The notes under the pieces are model-generated. The model worked only from the letters and a program-made list of their open reading frames with translations. It did not search any database and had not been told where the DNA came from. A stretch of 64,000 nucleotides of DNA from Pirellulaceae bacterium (lineage in GTDB: Bacteria > Planctomycetota > Planctomycetia > Pirellulales > Pirellulaceae), in contig JAHBXT010000002.1 in assembly GCA_019636385.1 (NCBI GenBank), positions 558,001 through 622,000 of the forward strand, written 5' to 3'. The translations under genes were made by a program, and so were the position numbers. Numbering within the stretch: position 1 is the first letter of the stretch; the number at the start of each line of letters is the position of its first letter. Positions 55,863 through 64,000 of this stretch are shown piece by piece.

Positions 55863-57413
55863 TTAGCTCAGGTTTAAGAGCTGGAGTGCTTCACTGCGAC
55901 CTGGGGCGGGATTTCCAAATTCGCTGGCCGTCACGCGCGCCAGTGCGATCAGGTGATTCCAGCGTCGGGAAGGCCGAGTACGCGCGAATTCTTCGCGAAC
56001 AGTGCGATAGAATTTCTCGGCATGCAGCGCCCCGTCTTCGCTGACAGCGAACGGCAATAAGGCACGAAAGACATCTTCGCTGGCGTCTGCTTGCAGGCTC
56101 AGTCCATAGGCGGCAGCACTTGCTCCTACCTGATCGTTAGCCCGCACCGATGCCGTTAGTCTTTCGAGCAATGACGGTTTGTCGTTTGAAGGCAACGACT
56201 CCGCAGCATCAACGAATGGTATTGGGGTTGGACCACTGGTTTTTGTCTGGCCAGCCGTATGGAAGGCTCCCACGATCAGGCTGGCATATTGATTACGCAC
56301 ATTGCACACGCTGGCTATGTTTCGCCAAGCATTGGCAGCGTCCATAGCATGCACGCCAACGCTGGCTCCATGAACGCTGCCGGCTGGCTTGTCTGGGGTA
56401 GAGTACTCGGGGGATCGACCTGGGTCATGCAACAGCAGTTGATTTGCCGCCAGTGACAACGCTTCGCCAACCGTCGCCGGTGAAATCCCATCCGATAAGG
56501 CAGCGGCAACGGCCGTAGCAGCTTGCGAACGATCGCCACTGAAAATGACCTGTGTTAGATCGTTCAAGCTATCATCACTCAATCGAGCGCTCCCGGGCAC
56601 TCGATCCAATAGGCGATATTCATCTAACAATTTGGGCAGCAGTTCGCGGACATCCGATGGAGTTCTATTGTTCTTTCGACGGCGATCTTCCGAGTCAACG
56701 CAGTAGCGCACCGATTGGCGCAACAAGGTGTGGGCATGTTGTGGGCCGGCAATATCCAGCATGACCCAAGCACGCCAAGCCAGTACCGTCCGATGCACAT
56801 CCACCTCGTCTTGAATAGCGAATTGAAGATGATTGTACGCTTCATTAGGCGGAGCACTGGCCATTACGGCAAACAGTTCTTCAGCATGATCGACATCCAC
56901 ATCGCGCGTGGCCGCTTGCAGCATCCGCGCATCCGCCGCCGCCCCGGAATTCTTCGATATTTCGATACGCCGCAACACCTCATTGGCATTGGCCCCGGTC
57001 TGTTGAATGCGACTGGTGTTGCGATAGAAGACCTTGAGTAGTGGCAATAATTGCTGGTCAGCCGGCAGTTCGCGCGCCATATCTAGAGCTGGACCGAGCG
57101 CCATAAATGTATGGTAGCCGTCGTAGTCCTGGCCGCCAAAAGCCCGGGCATTGGCCAGCGCAGCGGCAGAGGTCAGCGCCCGCAAGTCAACGCCAGATCG
57201 ATGGCGCTCGACAACCGCTCGCTGAAGTTGGTCGGCAGGCGTATTCTGCATCATATCGACCAGCGGCTCGATATCGCCAAAGGTCAGTCGCTGCGATGTT
57301 TCTAGAGCAACGGCTTGTTCCAACCCCAATTCGATGGCCAGCGACGTGCCAAGCGTCGAAACCATCATCCCGCGACCTACATCCGCCAAAAACGCTCGCC
57401 GCTTTACGTTCAT
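55863..57413 (-). CDS. Tat-exported protein of unknown function
   Basis: A 516-residue protein I do not recognise. The start at 57413 begins NVKRRAFLADVGRGMM, a twin-arginine signal (RRAFL), followed by a short hydrophobic stretch and ALA-like cleavage region. The rest is alpha-helical and alanine-rich with recurrent segments such as GGQDYDGYHTFMALG, RSPEYSTPDKPAGSVHG and HAMDAANAWRNIA that suggest a solenoid of helical hairpins. No known catalytic motif was seen. It would be exported folded, perhaps with a cofactor. It is convergent with sdhB and has no clear operon partner. Confidence 0.72.
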   Translation of the reverse strand: MNVKRRAFLADVGRGMMVSTLGTSLAIELGLEQAVALETSQRLTFGDIEPLVDMMQNTPADQLQRAVVERHRSGVDLRALTSAAALANARAFGGQDYDGYHTFMALGPALDMARELPADQQLLPLLKVFYRNTSRIQQTGANANEVLRRIEISKNSGAAADARMLQAATRDVDVDHAEELFAVMASAPPNEAYNHLQFAIQDEVDVHRTVLAWRAWVMLDIAGPQHAHTLLRQSVRYCVDSEDRRRKNNRTPSDVRELLPKLLDEYRLLDRVPGSARLSDDSLNDLTQVIFSGDRSQAATAVAAALSDGISPATVGEALSLAANQLLLHDPGRSPEYSTPDKPAGSVHGASVGVHAMDAANAWRNIASVCNVRNQYASLIVGAFHTAGQTKTSGPTPIPFVDAAESLPSNDKPSLLERLTASVRANDQVGASAAAYGLSLQADASEDVFRALLPFAVSEDGALHAEKFYRTVREEFARTRPSRRWNHLIALARVTASEFGNPAPGRSEALQLLNLS

Positions 57414-57788
57414 GATTGGTCCCCTATAAAGGTTGAGTGCCGGCAGCATCATACCATGCTTGTTCCCGACAATACAGCAAAAGAAATGGAAACTTGAATC
57501 GAGTAGCGCTACCGATCCGAGAGTCGCTGTTCACTTCGCGAATGCGCGACGAAATTCAAAGACCGAAGAAAGTAGATGGAACTCAACATAAGACTTTGCT
57601 CGACACTATGCAAGCGGACCGCATTGCATTACTGGTGAACTAGGTAAATAGGGGGGCATGAAGGCCGGTAGATGAGCTGGCCGATGATTTCCGCCTTGTT
57701 TCGAACCGTTTTGTCAGGCGACTCCATCGGGTCTTGCTTACTCATCGACTATGACAACGATGACTATGGCAGCGACCAGCGGCCACAT
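57414..57788. other. Intergenic region, nothing recognised
   Basis: About 375 nt between the Tat-type gene and the end of the RND pump gene. No gene, RNA or terminator with a T tract was identified. A short frame at 57437-57643 is not convincing. Confidence 0.45.
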
Positions 57789-60700
57789 TCATCGCCTCTC
57801 AGAAGCAGATCGCAAGAGATAGAAGAACACTCCGACAAATAGCAACGAAAACACGGTGGCTGCAATCATGCCGCCAATCAGTACGTTGCCAACGGCTCGC
57901 CGACTGGCTGCCCCAGCCCCAGTGGCGACGGCCAGGGGCAGGAATCCGAAGATACCGCTCACAGAGGTCATCAGAATTGCTCGAAACCGCAAGGCCGAGG
58001 CGTTGACCGCAGCTTCGCGAATGCTGTGTCCCTGCTTGCGCAATTCGCTGGCAAACTCCACTATCAGAATTGCATTCTTGCTCGCCAATCCCACCAGCAG
58101 AACTAGGCCAACCTGCGTGTAGGTATTGTTGTCAGCTCCAAACAGCAGCAACATAACCACGACACCTACGGCGGCCAGCGGTACAATGGCAATGACCACT
58201 GCCGGACTGGTCCAACTTTCGTATTGCGCGGCCAGAACTAGAAAGACGAACACGACCGCTAACGCCAAGACGACTAGTTGTCCCTGCGAGCTTAACTTCT
58301 CTTGAAAGGCCATTCCAGTCCACTGATATCCAAAACCGCTTGGCAGTTTGGCATCTGCCATACTTTCCATGACGCGCAAAGCTTGTCCACTGCTGAATCC
58401 GGGTGCCGCTGAACCATTGATGGCTGCTGCGGGAAACAGATTGAAGCGGCGAACCGTGGTGGGGCCAAGGGTATCGTCGATGGAGACCACTGATGCTAGG
58501 GGCACCATCTCGCCCGCACCATTGCGAACCTCGAGTTGGCGAATATCGTCTGCGGTGGCACGATACTTTGGATCGGCTTGAGCGCGCACTTGGTACAGCC
58601 GATTGTTGTGATGGAAATCGTTGATGTACACCGACCCCAGATAGGCTTGTAGAGTCCCGTAAATTGAACTCAACGCAATGCCCATGGTTTTGGCTTTCGT
58701 ACGATCTACATCTACTAACACCTGCGGCACTTCGGCTCGAAAGGTGCTATTCAATCCCAGTAGACCACTTTGCGTATTGCCCTCCCGAGCCAATTCCGCT
58801 GCAGTATCCTGCAGTTGCGTGTAGCCCGCTCCGCCTTGATCGAGGACTTCCATCTGGAACCCGCCGGCGGCTCCCAATCCGTCGATGGCTGGAGGAGTAA
58901 AAGAAAATACCAGTCCCGCCCGCAGTGCCGAGAATTCCTTTCGTAGAGCATTCCTAATTCCCTGCACGGACAAATCGCCTGTCTCACGTTTCTCCCAAGG
59001 CTCCAGAATCAATATGGAAAACCCGAGATTCGATCCTGCGTTTCCACCCAGTAATGAATAGCCGGAGATGGTCACGGAGTCGGCAATTCCCGGGACTTGC
59101 CGATAAATCTGTTCTAGCCGCTGCATGACCTCGTCGGTACGTTGATTAGACGCCGCATCGGGCAGTTGAGCGTTCACAAATAGATAGCCCTGGTCTTCCT
59201 CAGGTATAAAGCCGGTGGGAATGCGCGCAAATGTTCCTCCGGTTACGATTACCAATCCCAAATAAGCTACCACCGTGAGGATTGCAGAGCGCACAAGGCG
59301 ATCGACGCTCCAGCGATATCCCTTAGTAGCCAAGTCGAACCCGGAATTAAACCAGCGGAACCCAAAAAATGAAGCAGGTTGGGGAGCGCGCAGTAACAGA
59401 CCACAGAGCGCTGGGCTGAGAGTCAGGGCATTAATGGTGCTAACAACAACAGCCGCTGAAATGGTCAGCGCGAATTGGCGAAACAGCTGTCCGGTAATTC
59501 CAGGCATAAATGCTGTTGGAACGAAAACCGCCAGGAGTACCAGGGTGGTGGCAATCACGGGACCCGTGATTTCAGACATCGCTTTTTCAGCGGCTGCCTT
59601 AGGTGGTAAGCCCTCCGCCAAATGTCGGGTTGCGTTTTCTACGACCACGATGGCATCGTCCACCACGATGCCAATCGCCAATACAATGCCGAACAAAGAA
59701 AGCATGTTGATGGAAAACCCCATCAGACTCATAACGGCAAAAGTGCCCACAAGTGAAACAGGAATCGCAATTGTGGGTATGAGTGTGGCACGCCAATCCT
59801 GCAAGAAGATGAAAATGACCACTACCACCAACAGGACGGCCACGACCAGCGTGCTGTACACTTCACGAATCGAAGCAGAAACAAAAGTCGTTGCATCGAA
59901 GGGGATTGCATAACTGATTGATTGCGGCCAGTCCCTACTATCAGCCAATTCAGTCAGACGCTGTCTTACCAATTGCGCGGTAGAAATTGCGTTGGCCGAA
60001 GGTAGCTGATAGATGGCGATGGAGGCTGCCGGCCGGCCATTGAACGTGGAGGTCAGCGTGTAGTCTTTGGCACCAAGTTCAACACGAGCAACATCTGACA
60101 ATTGCAAGGTTGCTCGGCCATCCCCGGTGCGCAAGATGATCTTCTCAAATTGCTCAGGGCGGTTAAGACGCCCCTGTGTCGTAACCGCTAACTGGACTCC
60201 GGTATTTTCCGGCGCAGGCGCCGCGCCCACCTGACCAGCAGCAACCTGTACGTTTTGTTCCCGGATAGCCAGAATGACTTCTTCGGTCGTTAATGAGCGC
60301 TGCTTCAGTTTATTGGCATCTAACCAAATGCGCATACTGTATTCGCCAGCGCCAAAGACTTGAACTTCGCCCACACCGTCGACTCGGCTGAGCTGGTCCT
60401 TGATATTGAGCGCGTAATTGCTCAAGAATAAGTCATCGGCCACCGAATCTGAATGTGAGTTTGCGGTTAAGGTAATAAATTGCAAAATCTGAGTTGACTG
60501 CTTCTTGGTAGTGACGCCTTGCTGTCTTACCTCCTGCGGTAATTTTGACAGGGCGACGGCAACACGGTTTTGCACCAGCACGGCGGCCAAATCTAAATCG
60601 ATGCCCTGGCGAAAGGTGACCGTCAGGCCATACGAGCCGTCGGCAGCGCTGTTGGAAGACATGTAGATCATGCCTTCCACACCATTGACCTCTTGCTCGA

Positions 60701-60893
60701 TAGGAGCTGCTACAGTTTCAGCGATTGTGGTAGCGCTGGCTCCAGGATAAACAGCGGAAACTTTGATTGTCGGTGGAGCTATGTCTGGGAACTTGGCAAT
60801 CGGCAAAGACGTGAAGGATACGGCACCAGCAATGACGATAACAATCGAGATGACCGCAGCAAAGATTGGGCGATGGATGAAAAAGTGGGACAT
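57789..60893 (-). CDS. RND efflux pump, HAE1 family inner-membrane transporter
   Basis: A 1034-residue AcrB/MexB-type transporter driven by the proton gradient. The ATG at 60893 gives the canonical start (SHFFIHRPIFAAVISIV); the frame opens upstream at 60962 without support. The first periplasmic porter region (ASATTIAETVAAPIEQEVNG) and the proton-relay pair in GIVVDDAIVVVENA are present, and the second half repeats the fold. It works with the adaptor encoded upstream (61052-62524); no TolC-like outer-membrane channel is adjacent. Substrate range cannot be read from the sequence. Confidence 0.94.
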   Translation of the reverse strand: MSHFFIHRPIFAAVISIVIVIAGAVSFTSLPIAKFPDIAPPTIKVSAVYPGASATTIAETVAAPIEQEVNGVEGMIYMSSNSAADGSYGLTVTFRQGIDLDLAAVLVQNRVAVALSKLPQEVRQQGVTTKKQSTQILQFITLTANSHSDSVADDLFLSNYALNIKDQLSRVDGVGEVQVFGAGEYSMRIWLDANKLKQRSLTTEEVILAIREQNVQVAAGQVGAAPAPENTGVQLAVTTQGRLNRPEQFEKIILRTGDGRATLQLSDVARVELGAKDYTLTSTFNGRPAASIAIYQLPSANAISTAQLVRQRLTELADSRDWPQSISYAIPFDATTFVSASIREVYSTLVVAVLLVVVVIFIFLQDWRATLIPTIAIPVSLVGTFAVMSLMGFSINMLSLFGIVLAIGIVVDDAIVVVENATRHLAEGLPPKAAAEKAMSEITGPVIATTLVLLAVFVPTAFMPGITGQLFRQFALTISAAVVVSTINALTLSPALCGLLLRAPQPASFFGFRWFNSGFDLATKGYRWSVDRLVRSAILTVVAYLGLVIVTGGTFARIPTGFIPEEDQGYLFVNAQLPDAASNQRTDEVMQRLEQIYRQVPGIADSVTISGYSLLGGNAGSNLGFSILILEPWEKRETGDLSVQGIRNALRKEFSALRAGLVFSFTPPAIDGLGAAGGFQMEVLDQGGAGYTQLQDTAAELAREGNTQSGLLGLNSTFRAEVPQVLVDVDRTKAKTMGIALSSIYGTLQAYLGSVYINDFHHNNRLYQVRAQADPKYRATADDIRQLEVRNGAGEMVPLASVVSIDDTLGPTTVRRFNLFPAAAINGSAAPGFSSGQALRVMESMADAKLPSGFGYQWTGMAFQEKLSSQGQLVVLALAVVFVFLVLAAQYESWTSPAVVIAIVPLAAVGVVVMLLLFGADNNTYTQVGLVLLVGLASKNAILIVEFASELRKQGHSIREAAVNASALRFRAILMTSVSGIFGFLPLAVATGAGAASRRAVGNVLIGGMIAATVFSLLFVGVFFYLLRSASERR

Positions 60894-61051
60894 ACGTGAG
60901 AAGCTCTCGGTAGGCATTCGCCAAAATGGCAAGTCCGCGCTGTGAAGCTGGCGGCACTTCAAAATGTACTCGTTGCCAGTTTCACCAGACGGTGAAAAGT
61001 CAGCTCGCCCACCGTCGGCTGACGGGAGCTACAATTCTCCCTTTTGTTTGG

Positions 61052-62524
61052 CTAGCGCTGACGCATCAGGTCAACAATTTCGGTATCGTCCTGAATCGGT
61101 AATTCACTATCGGTAAACGATCGCAGGCTGACGGTAACTTGTCCTGAAGCAACCAGGTGAAATCCGTCGCTGATGACCTGTTCGTCAGCGCCAAGTCCCT
61201 GCTCGACCACCACCCAGCCGCTCAACCGGCGGCCCAGCCTGATCGGCCGGCGCTGAAGTTTTCCGCGTTCGTCGGCGATCAACACGAACTTGCCGCTACG
61301 CTCGGTTTGAACCACGGTCTCTGGAACCAGGATGGCTTTGTGTTGTAGTGCGACCGGGACTCGTAATCGCACAAAAAGTCCAGGCAACAATTGGCCTGCG
61401 CGATTTTCCACCGTTGCTCGCAATCGAAGCGTACCGGTGTTTGCATCTACACCTTCTTGAGCAACATATTCTAATTGCCCGCGAAATGGGAATTGAGAAT
61501 CTGTCTCACGGGCGATCAAGACAGGTGTCTCTGCCCAGGCCAAGGGACCCTTGCGAGCCGGTTGAGCGCCCTCCTGCCGTTGAGTGTCTGCCAGGACTAG
61601 CGCTTCGCGATCGCTAAGAGTAAAATTAATGTACAGCTTGTCAGCGTCGATGATTGTTACCAGCGAAGTGCCAGGTTCGACTAGATTTCCTAGTAACACT
61701 AACGATTGAGTCAGTCGGCCACGAATAGGAGCGCGAATTTCAGTGTAGCCCAATTCCAACTCTGCACTCTCCAGTTTTGCTTGGGCCTGTAGAACCGCCG
61801 CGTTGGCAGTGGCCAGAGCTGCACGCGCGGCATCGGAGGTTGCATTAGCTGACACAAGATTCGCCTTAGCAGAATCGTACTCAGCCTGCGAAGTTACGCG
61901 TTGGGCTAGTAGCTGCTCTTGTCTGGCGAATTCATTGCGCGTCTGCTCGACCGATGCCTCGTTGACTGCGATGTTCGCCTGAGCCACTAATACTTGAGAC
62001 TGAGCCGCCACCACTTCTGCCCGCGCCGCCGACACTGCGGCTTGGTAGGCATCGGGCTCAATCGAAAATAGCACAGCTCCCTCGTCAACCAGCTGCCCGG
62101 ATTGAAAATGAATTCTCTGAACGATGCCTCGTACCCGAGAACGCACTTCGGCTTTACCAGCCGATTCAGTTTCGCCATTCTTATCCAGAAAAACCACGAC
62201 ATCCTGGACCAGTGGCCGAATCCCCGTTACCTCCGGAGGTGGAGCAGGCGAATACTGATTGGAGCGGGAGGCACAGCCAGCGTTACTAAACAAGAGTGCC
62301 GAAACAACTATTAGGAAAAGATGAACATGGCCAGCACGCCAACGGGGGCCGGTCGCTGTGCATCGATGGCAGGCTCGTAACACAATGCTGTTTATCCAGG
62401 ATAACAAGTACGATCGGCGATGCTCGGTTGCTGAAGCTCTGTTCAGTCCACCAGCCGATATCGTAGTCTGGCCACTAGCACCGAACAAGTACGTTGCAGT
62501 AAGCGGTTTGAGGCTTAGTGGCAA
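61052..62524 (-). CDS. RND efflux adaptor (membrane fusion protein)
   Basis: An AcrA/MexA-type periplasmic adaptor: a lipoyl-like domain (VRSRVRGIVQRIHFQSGQLVDEGAVLF), a long alpha-helical hairpin with Ala/Glu-rich repeats, then the beta-barrel domain ending with RPIRLGRRLSGWVVVEQGL. The frame begins at 62524 (490 residues), but the first 47 residues are unusual; a GTG at 62383 would give a normal N-terminus with the membrane stretch LFLIVVSALLFSNAGC, whose Cys may be a lipidation site. It lies 158 nt upstream of its pump and is co-directional with it. Confidence 0.9.
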   Translation of the reverse strand: MPLSLKPLTATYLFGASGQTTISAGGLNRASATEHRRSYLLSWINSIVLRACHRCTATGPRWRAGHVHLFLIVVSALLFSNAGCASRSNQYSPAPPPEVTGIRPLVQDVVVFLDKNGETESAGKAEVRSRVRGIVQRIHFQSGQLVDEGAVLFSIEPDAYQAAVSAARAEVVAAQSQVLVAQANIAVNEASVEQTRNEFARQEQLLAQRVTSQAEYDSAKANLVSANATSDAARAALATANAAVLQAQAKLESAELELGYTEIRAPIRGRLTQSLVLLGNLVEPGTSLVTIIDADKLYINFTLSDREALVLADTQRQEGAQPARKGPLAWAETPVLIARETDSQFPFRGQLEYVAQEGVDANTGTLRLRATVENRAGQLLPGLFVRLRVPVALQHKAILVPETVVQTERSGKFVLIADERGKLQRRPIRLGRRLSGWVVVEQGLGADEQVISDGFHLVASGQVTVSLRSFTDSELPIQDDTEIVDLMRQR

Positions 62525-62679
62525 TTCCTTTTGAGTTGCTGTGCTGAAAGATCATCCGTGAGTCCTGACCTTTGGCTTAAGGTGGAGTGCCTGCGCTCAT
62601 CCAAGAACGCATATTGGCACACTGCGGCTGGCGCTAGAGATAGTACTGGTGGCAGGTGCACTGGTATTCAGCAACTGAA

Positions 62680-63294
62680 TCAGCGAATCAGGCGGCTAAC
62701 GTCGAAGCCTAATTCGCGAGCCTGACAAACTAGTTGTTGGTAGGTTTCGCTTGGCAGGTCGGGGGTGCGCGAGAGTATCCACAAGAACTTGCGATCTGGT
62801 GTGCCTACCAGAGCCCACTGATACTGCGGATGATGGCTCAATGCAAAGCTGTCTAAATGCGATATTGTTGCGTCGATACATGCAGCGTGGGATTCGGCGG
62901 GCCCTAGCGCAATGATCCAGTAGTTGCCCCCAGAGTTTTTTGCGAAAAGCGATGAGACGCGGCCAAAGCTCACTTGTAGTCTTGCATTGCCACTACACGG
63001 GACCGCTTCTGCTCGCCCACTGACCTGCCGCGTACGACCTCGCGGTGTAATACAGCGGTTGACAACTTGGATTGAACCGTCGGCATGTAGGGTGTAGGTG
63101 GCTGTCGAGCATTGGCAGGTTCGCTGGAAAATGTTGGGTAAGCGAGCAATCTCATACCATGTGCCCGAATAGGATTGGAGGTCGACATACGGTACAGTGG
63201 GTAATGCCTGTTGGGCGTGTGCAAGCATCTCAGGCAATACCAGCAGCTGAAGGATTGCCAAACCGATCCGACCGTGCGTGATAATACAGTTCAT
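62680..63294 (-). CDS. Lipocalin (Blc-type)
   Basis: A 204-residue exported lipocalin. The signal peptide (IGLAILQLLVLPEMLAHA) is followed by SGTWYEIARLPNIFQRTC, the bacterial lipocalin hallmark, and later NYWIIALGP and WILSRTPDLP, which match the Blc family. Bacterial lipocalins bind lipids or hydrophobic compounds at the outer membrane. Here the mature N-terminus has no lipobox Cys, so it may be periplasmic. Cysteines in RTCQCST and NRCITPR may form disulfides. It is co-directional with the RND genes, 155 nt upstream, and divergent from the sulfatase. Confidence 0.9.
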   Translation of the reverse strand: MNCIITHGRIGLAILQLLVLPEMLAHAQQALPTVPYVDLQSYSGTWYEIARLPNIFQRTCQCSTATYTLHADGSIQVVNRCITPRGRTRQVSGRAEAVPCSGNARLQVSFGRVSSLFAKNSGGNYWIIALGPAESHAACIDATISHLDSFALSHHPQYQWALVGTPDRKFLWILSRTPDLPSETYQQLVCQARELGFDVSRLIR

Positions 63295-63372
63295 AAAATA
63301 ATGCAGTTCATCAACATGGCTATGTTGTCTAGTTTAGAGTTGCGATTTGGAATGTCTCGAAATGATTCTCCT

Positions 63373-64000
63373 ATGTTACAGTCAATCGGTGATGGGTTCA
63401 ACGTATCGCCCCAAGTGCCCGATAGAGAACGGATTGAAGTGAACCGTCAAGCCAAGCGACACTGCTATGCCGCCGCTGGTGTGTGCAGGCTGCTTCTTAT
63501 AATCGTCCTGATCGACTGTACTGCATCCAGTAGCAGCGGTGAGAGTGGTGCGCCGCGATTGAGCAAGCCCAATATCGTGCTGTTCCTGGTCGATGACATG
63601 GGAATTATGGATACATCGGTTCCGTTCTTGACGGATGCTGAGCGCAAGCCGATTCGTTACCCGCTCAACGACGCCTATCGGACGCCGAATATGGAGCGAT
63701 TGGCAGCACACGGAATACGATTCAACAATTTTTGCGCGATGAGCGTCTGCTCACCGACGCGGATTTCGATCATGACGGGTCAGAATGCGGCTCGTCATCG
63801 GACTACGAATTGGATTAACCCCGATCAAGATAATGGTGGCCCGCAGGGGCCGCCAAGTTGGAATTGGCAGGGGCTGAACAAATCGAGCATTACATTGGCC
63901 CGGATTTTGCAGACCAGTGGCTATCGAACCTTTCATGTTGGCAAAGGACATTTTGGGCCACGCGGCTCGGAAGGTGCGGACCCAACGAACTTGGGTTTCG
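63373..64000 (+). CDS. Sulfatase, 5' part
   Basis: The first 209 codons of an arylsulfatase-family gene that runs off the window. The metal-binding N-terminus (NIVLFLVDDMG) and the FGly-forming motif CSPTR at C126 followed by ISIMTGQNAARH are diagnostic; KGHFG is a further active-site segment. The Cys is matured to formylglycine by a separate enzyme. Near the N-terminus RLLLIIVLIDC is a hydrophobic stretch ending in a possible lipidation Cys. The ATG at 63373 is the first start; a GTG at 63439 would place that stretch nearer the N-terminus. Sulfatases are a hallmark of marine planctomycetes that degrade algal sulfated polysaccharides. Confidence 0.93.
   Translation, partial: MLQSIGDGFNVSPQVPDRERIEVNRQAKRHCYAAAGVCRLLLIIVLIDCTASSSSGESGAPRLSKPNIVLFLVDDMGIMDTSVPFLTDAERKPIRYPLNDAYRTPNMERLAAHGIRFNNFCAMSVCSPTRISIMTGQNAARHRTTNWINPDQDNGGPQGPPSWNWQGLNKSSITLARILQTSGYRTFHVGKGHFGPRGSEGADPTNLGF

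Overview
The window looks like chromosomal DNA of a planctomycete, most likely a Pirellulaceae-type bacterium. Four things point there: a bacterial microcompartment (BMC) locus of the Planctomycetes-Verrucomicrobia (PVM) type; a giant secreted protein whose N-terminus carries the planctomycete-style LE.R.LLAA motif; the start of a sulfatase gene; and several very large cell-envelope proteins. Genes sit on both strands in short operons, and many starts lack a clear Shine-Dalgarno sequence. No tRNA, rRNA, insertion sequence, prophage or CRISPR array was seen.

Layout. 1-10.4 kb holds housekeeping and metabolic genes: the 3' part of groEL with a strong terminator, bioD, an N-carbamoylputrescine amidase, a TlpA-like thioredoxin with TPRs, aroB, rhamnulokinase, and the conserved pair ymdB-rny. 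11.4-20.3 kb holds a giant AsmA/TamB-like envelope protein, an HMG-CoA reductase, and a four-gene ABC-2 exporter cassette. The RNase P RNA gene follows on the opposite strand at 20289-20685. 20.9-26.5 kb encodes an enlarged flagellar cap (FliD) and an enlarged flagellin. 27.5-33.2 kb is a single ~1900-residue protein made of about 23 secretin-N-like repeats with no secretin pore domain. Then come a TPR protein, thymidylate kinase and a sugar isomerase-like TIM barrel.

The centrepiece is 35.7-44.9 kb, a minus-strand operon for a PVM BMC. From its promoter it runs: DeoR regulator, PduL phosphotransacylase, two BMC-H shell proteins, an acetate/propionate-type kinase, a BMC-P, a CoA-acylating aldehyde dehydrogenase, a BMC-P, an unrecognised protein with a degenerate RpiB-like C-terminus, a BMC-P, a class II aldolase, and a lactate/malate dehydrogenase-family enzyme. 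By analogy with the characterised planctomycete organelle, the aldolase would split fuculose- or rhamnulose-1-phosphate into DHAP and lactaldehyde. The dehydrogenase, PduL and kinase would then turn lactaldehyde into an acyl-CoA, an acyl-phosphate and finally an acid plus ATP. Rhamnulokinase, encoded 28 kb away at 6126-7640, could make the rhamnulose-1-phosphate. Four cargo proteins carry terminal amphipathic helices that look like encapsulation peptides. A perfect 12-bp palindrome lies exactly in the spacer of the candidate DeoR promoter.

45.3-51.8 kb holds a PQQ-type beta-propeller protein and a giant secreted metzincin protease with cadherin-like repeats and a dockerin. 52-55.8 kb is sdhCAB (respiratory complex II). 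The end of the window has a Tat-type protein of unknown function, an RND efflux pump with its adaptor, a lipocalin, and the 5' part of a sulfatase gene.
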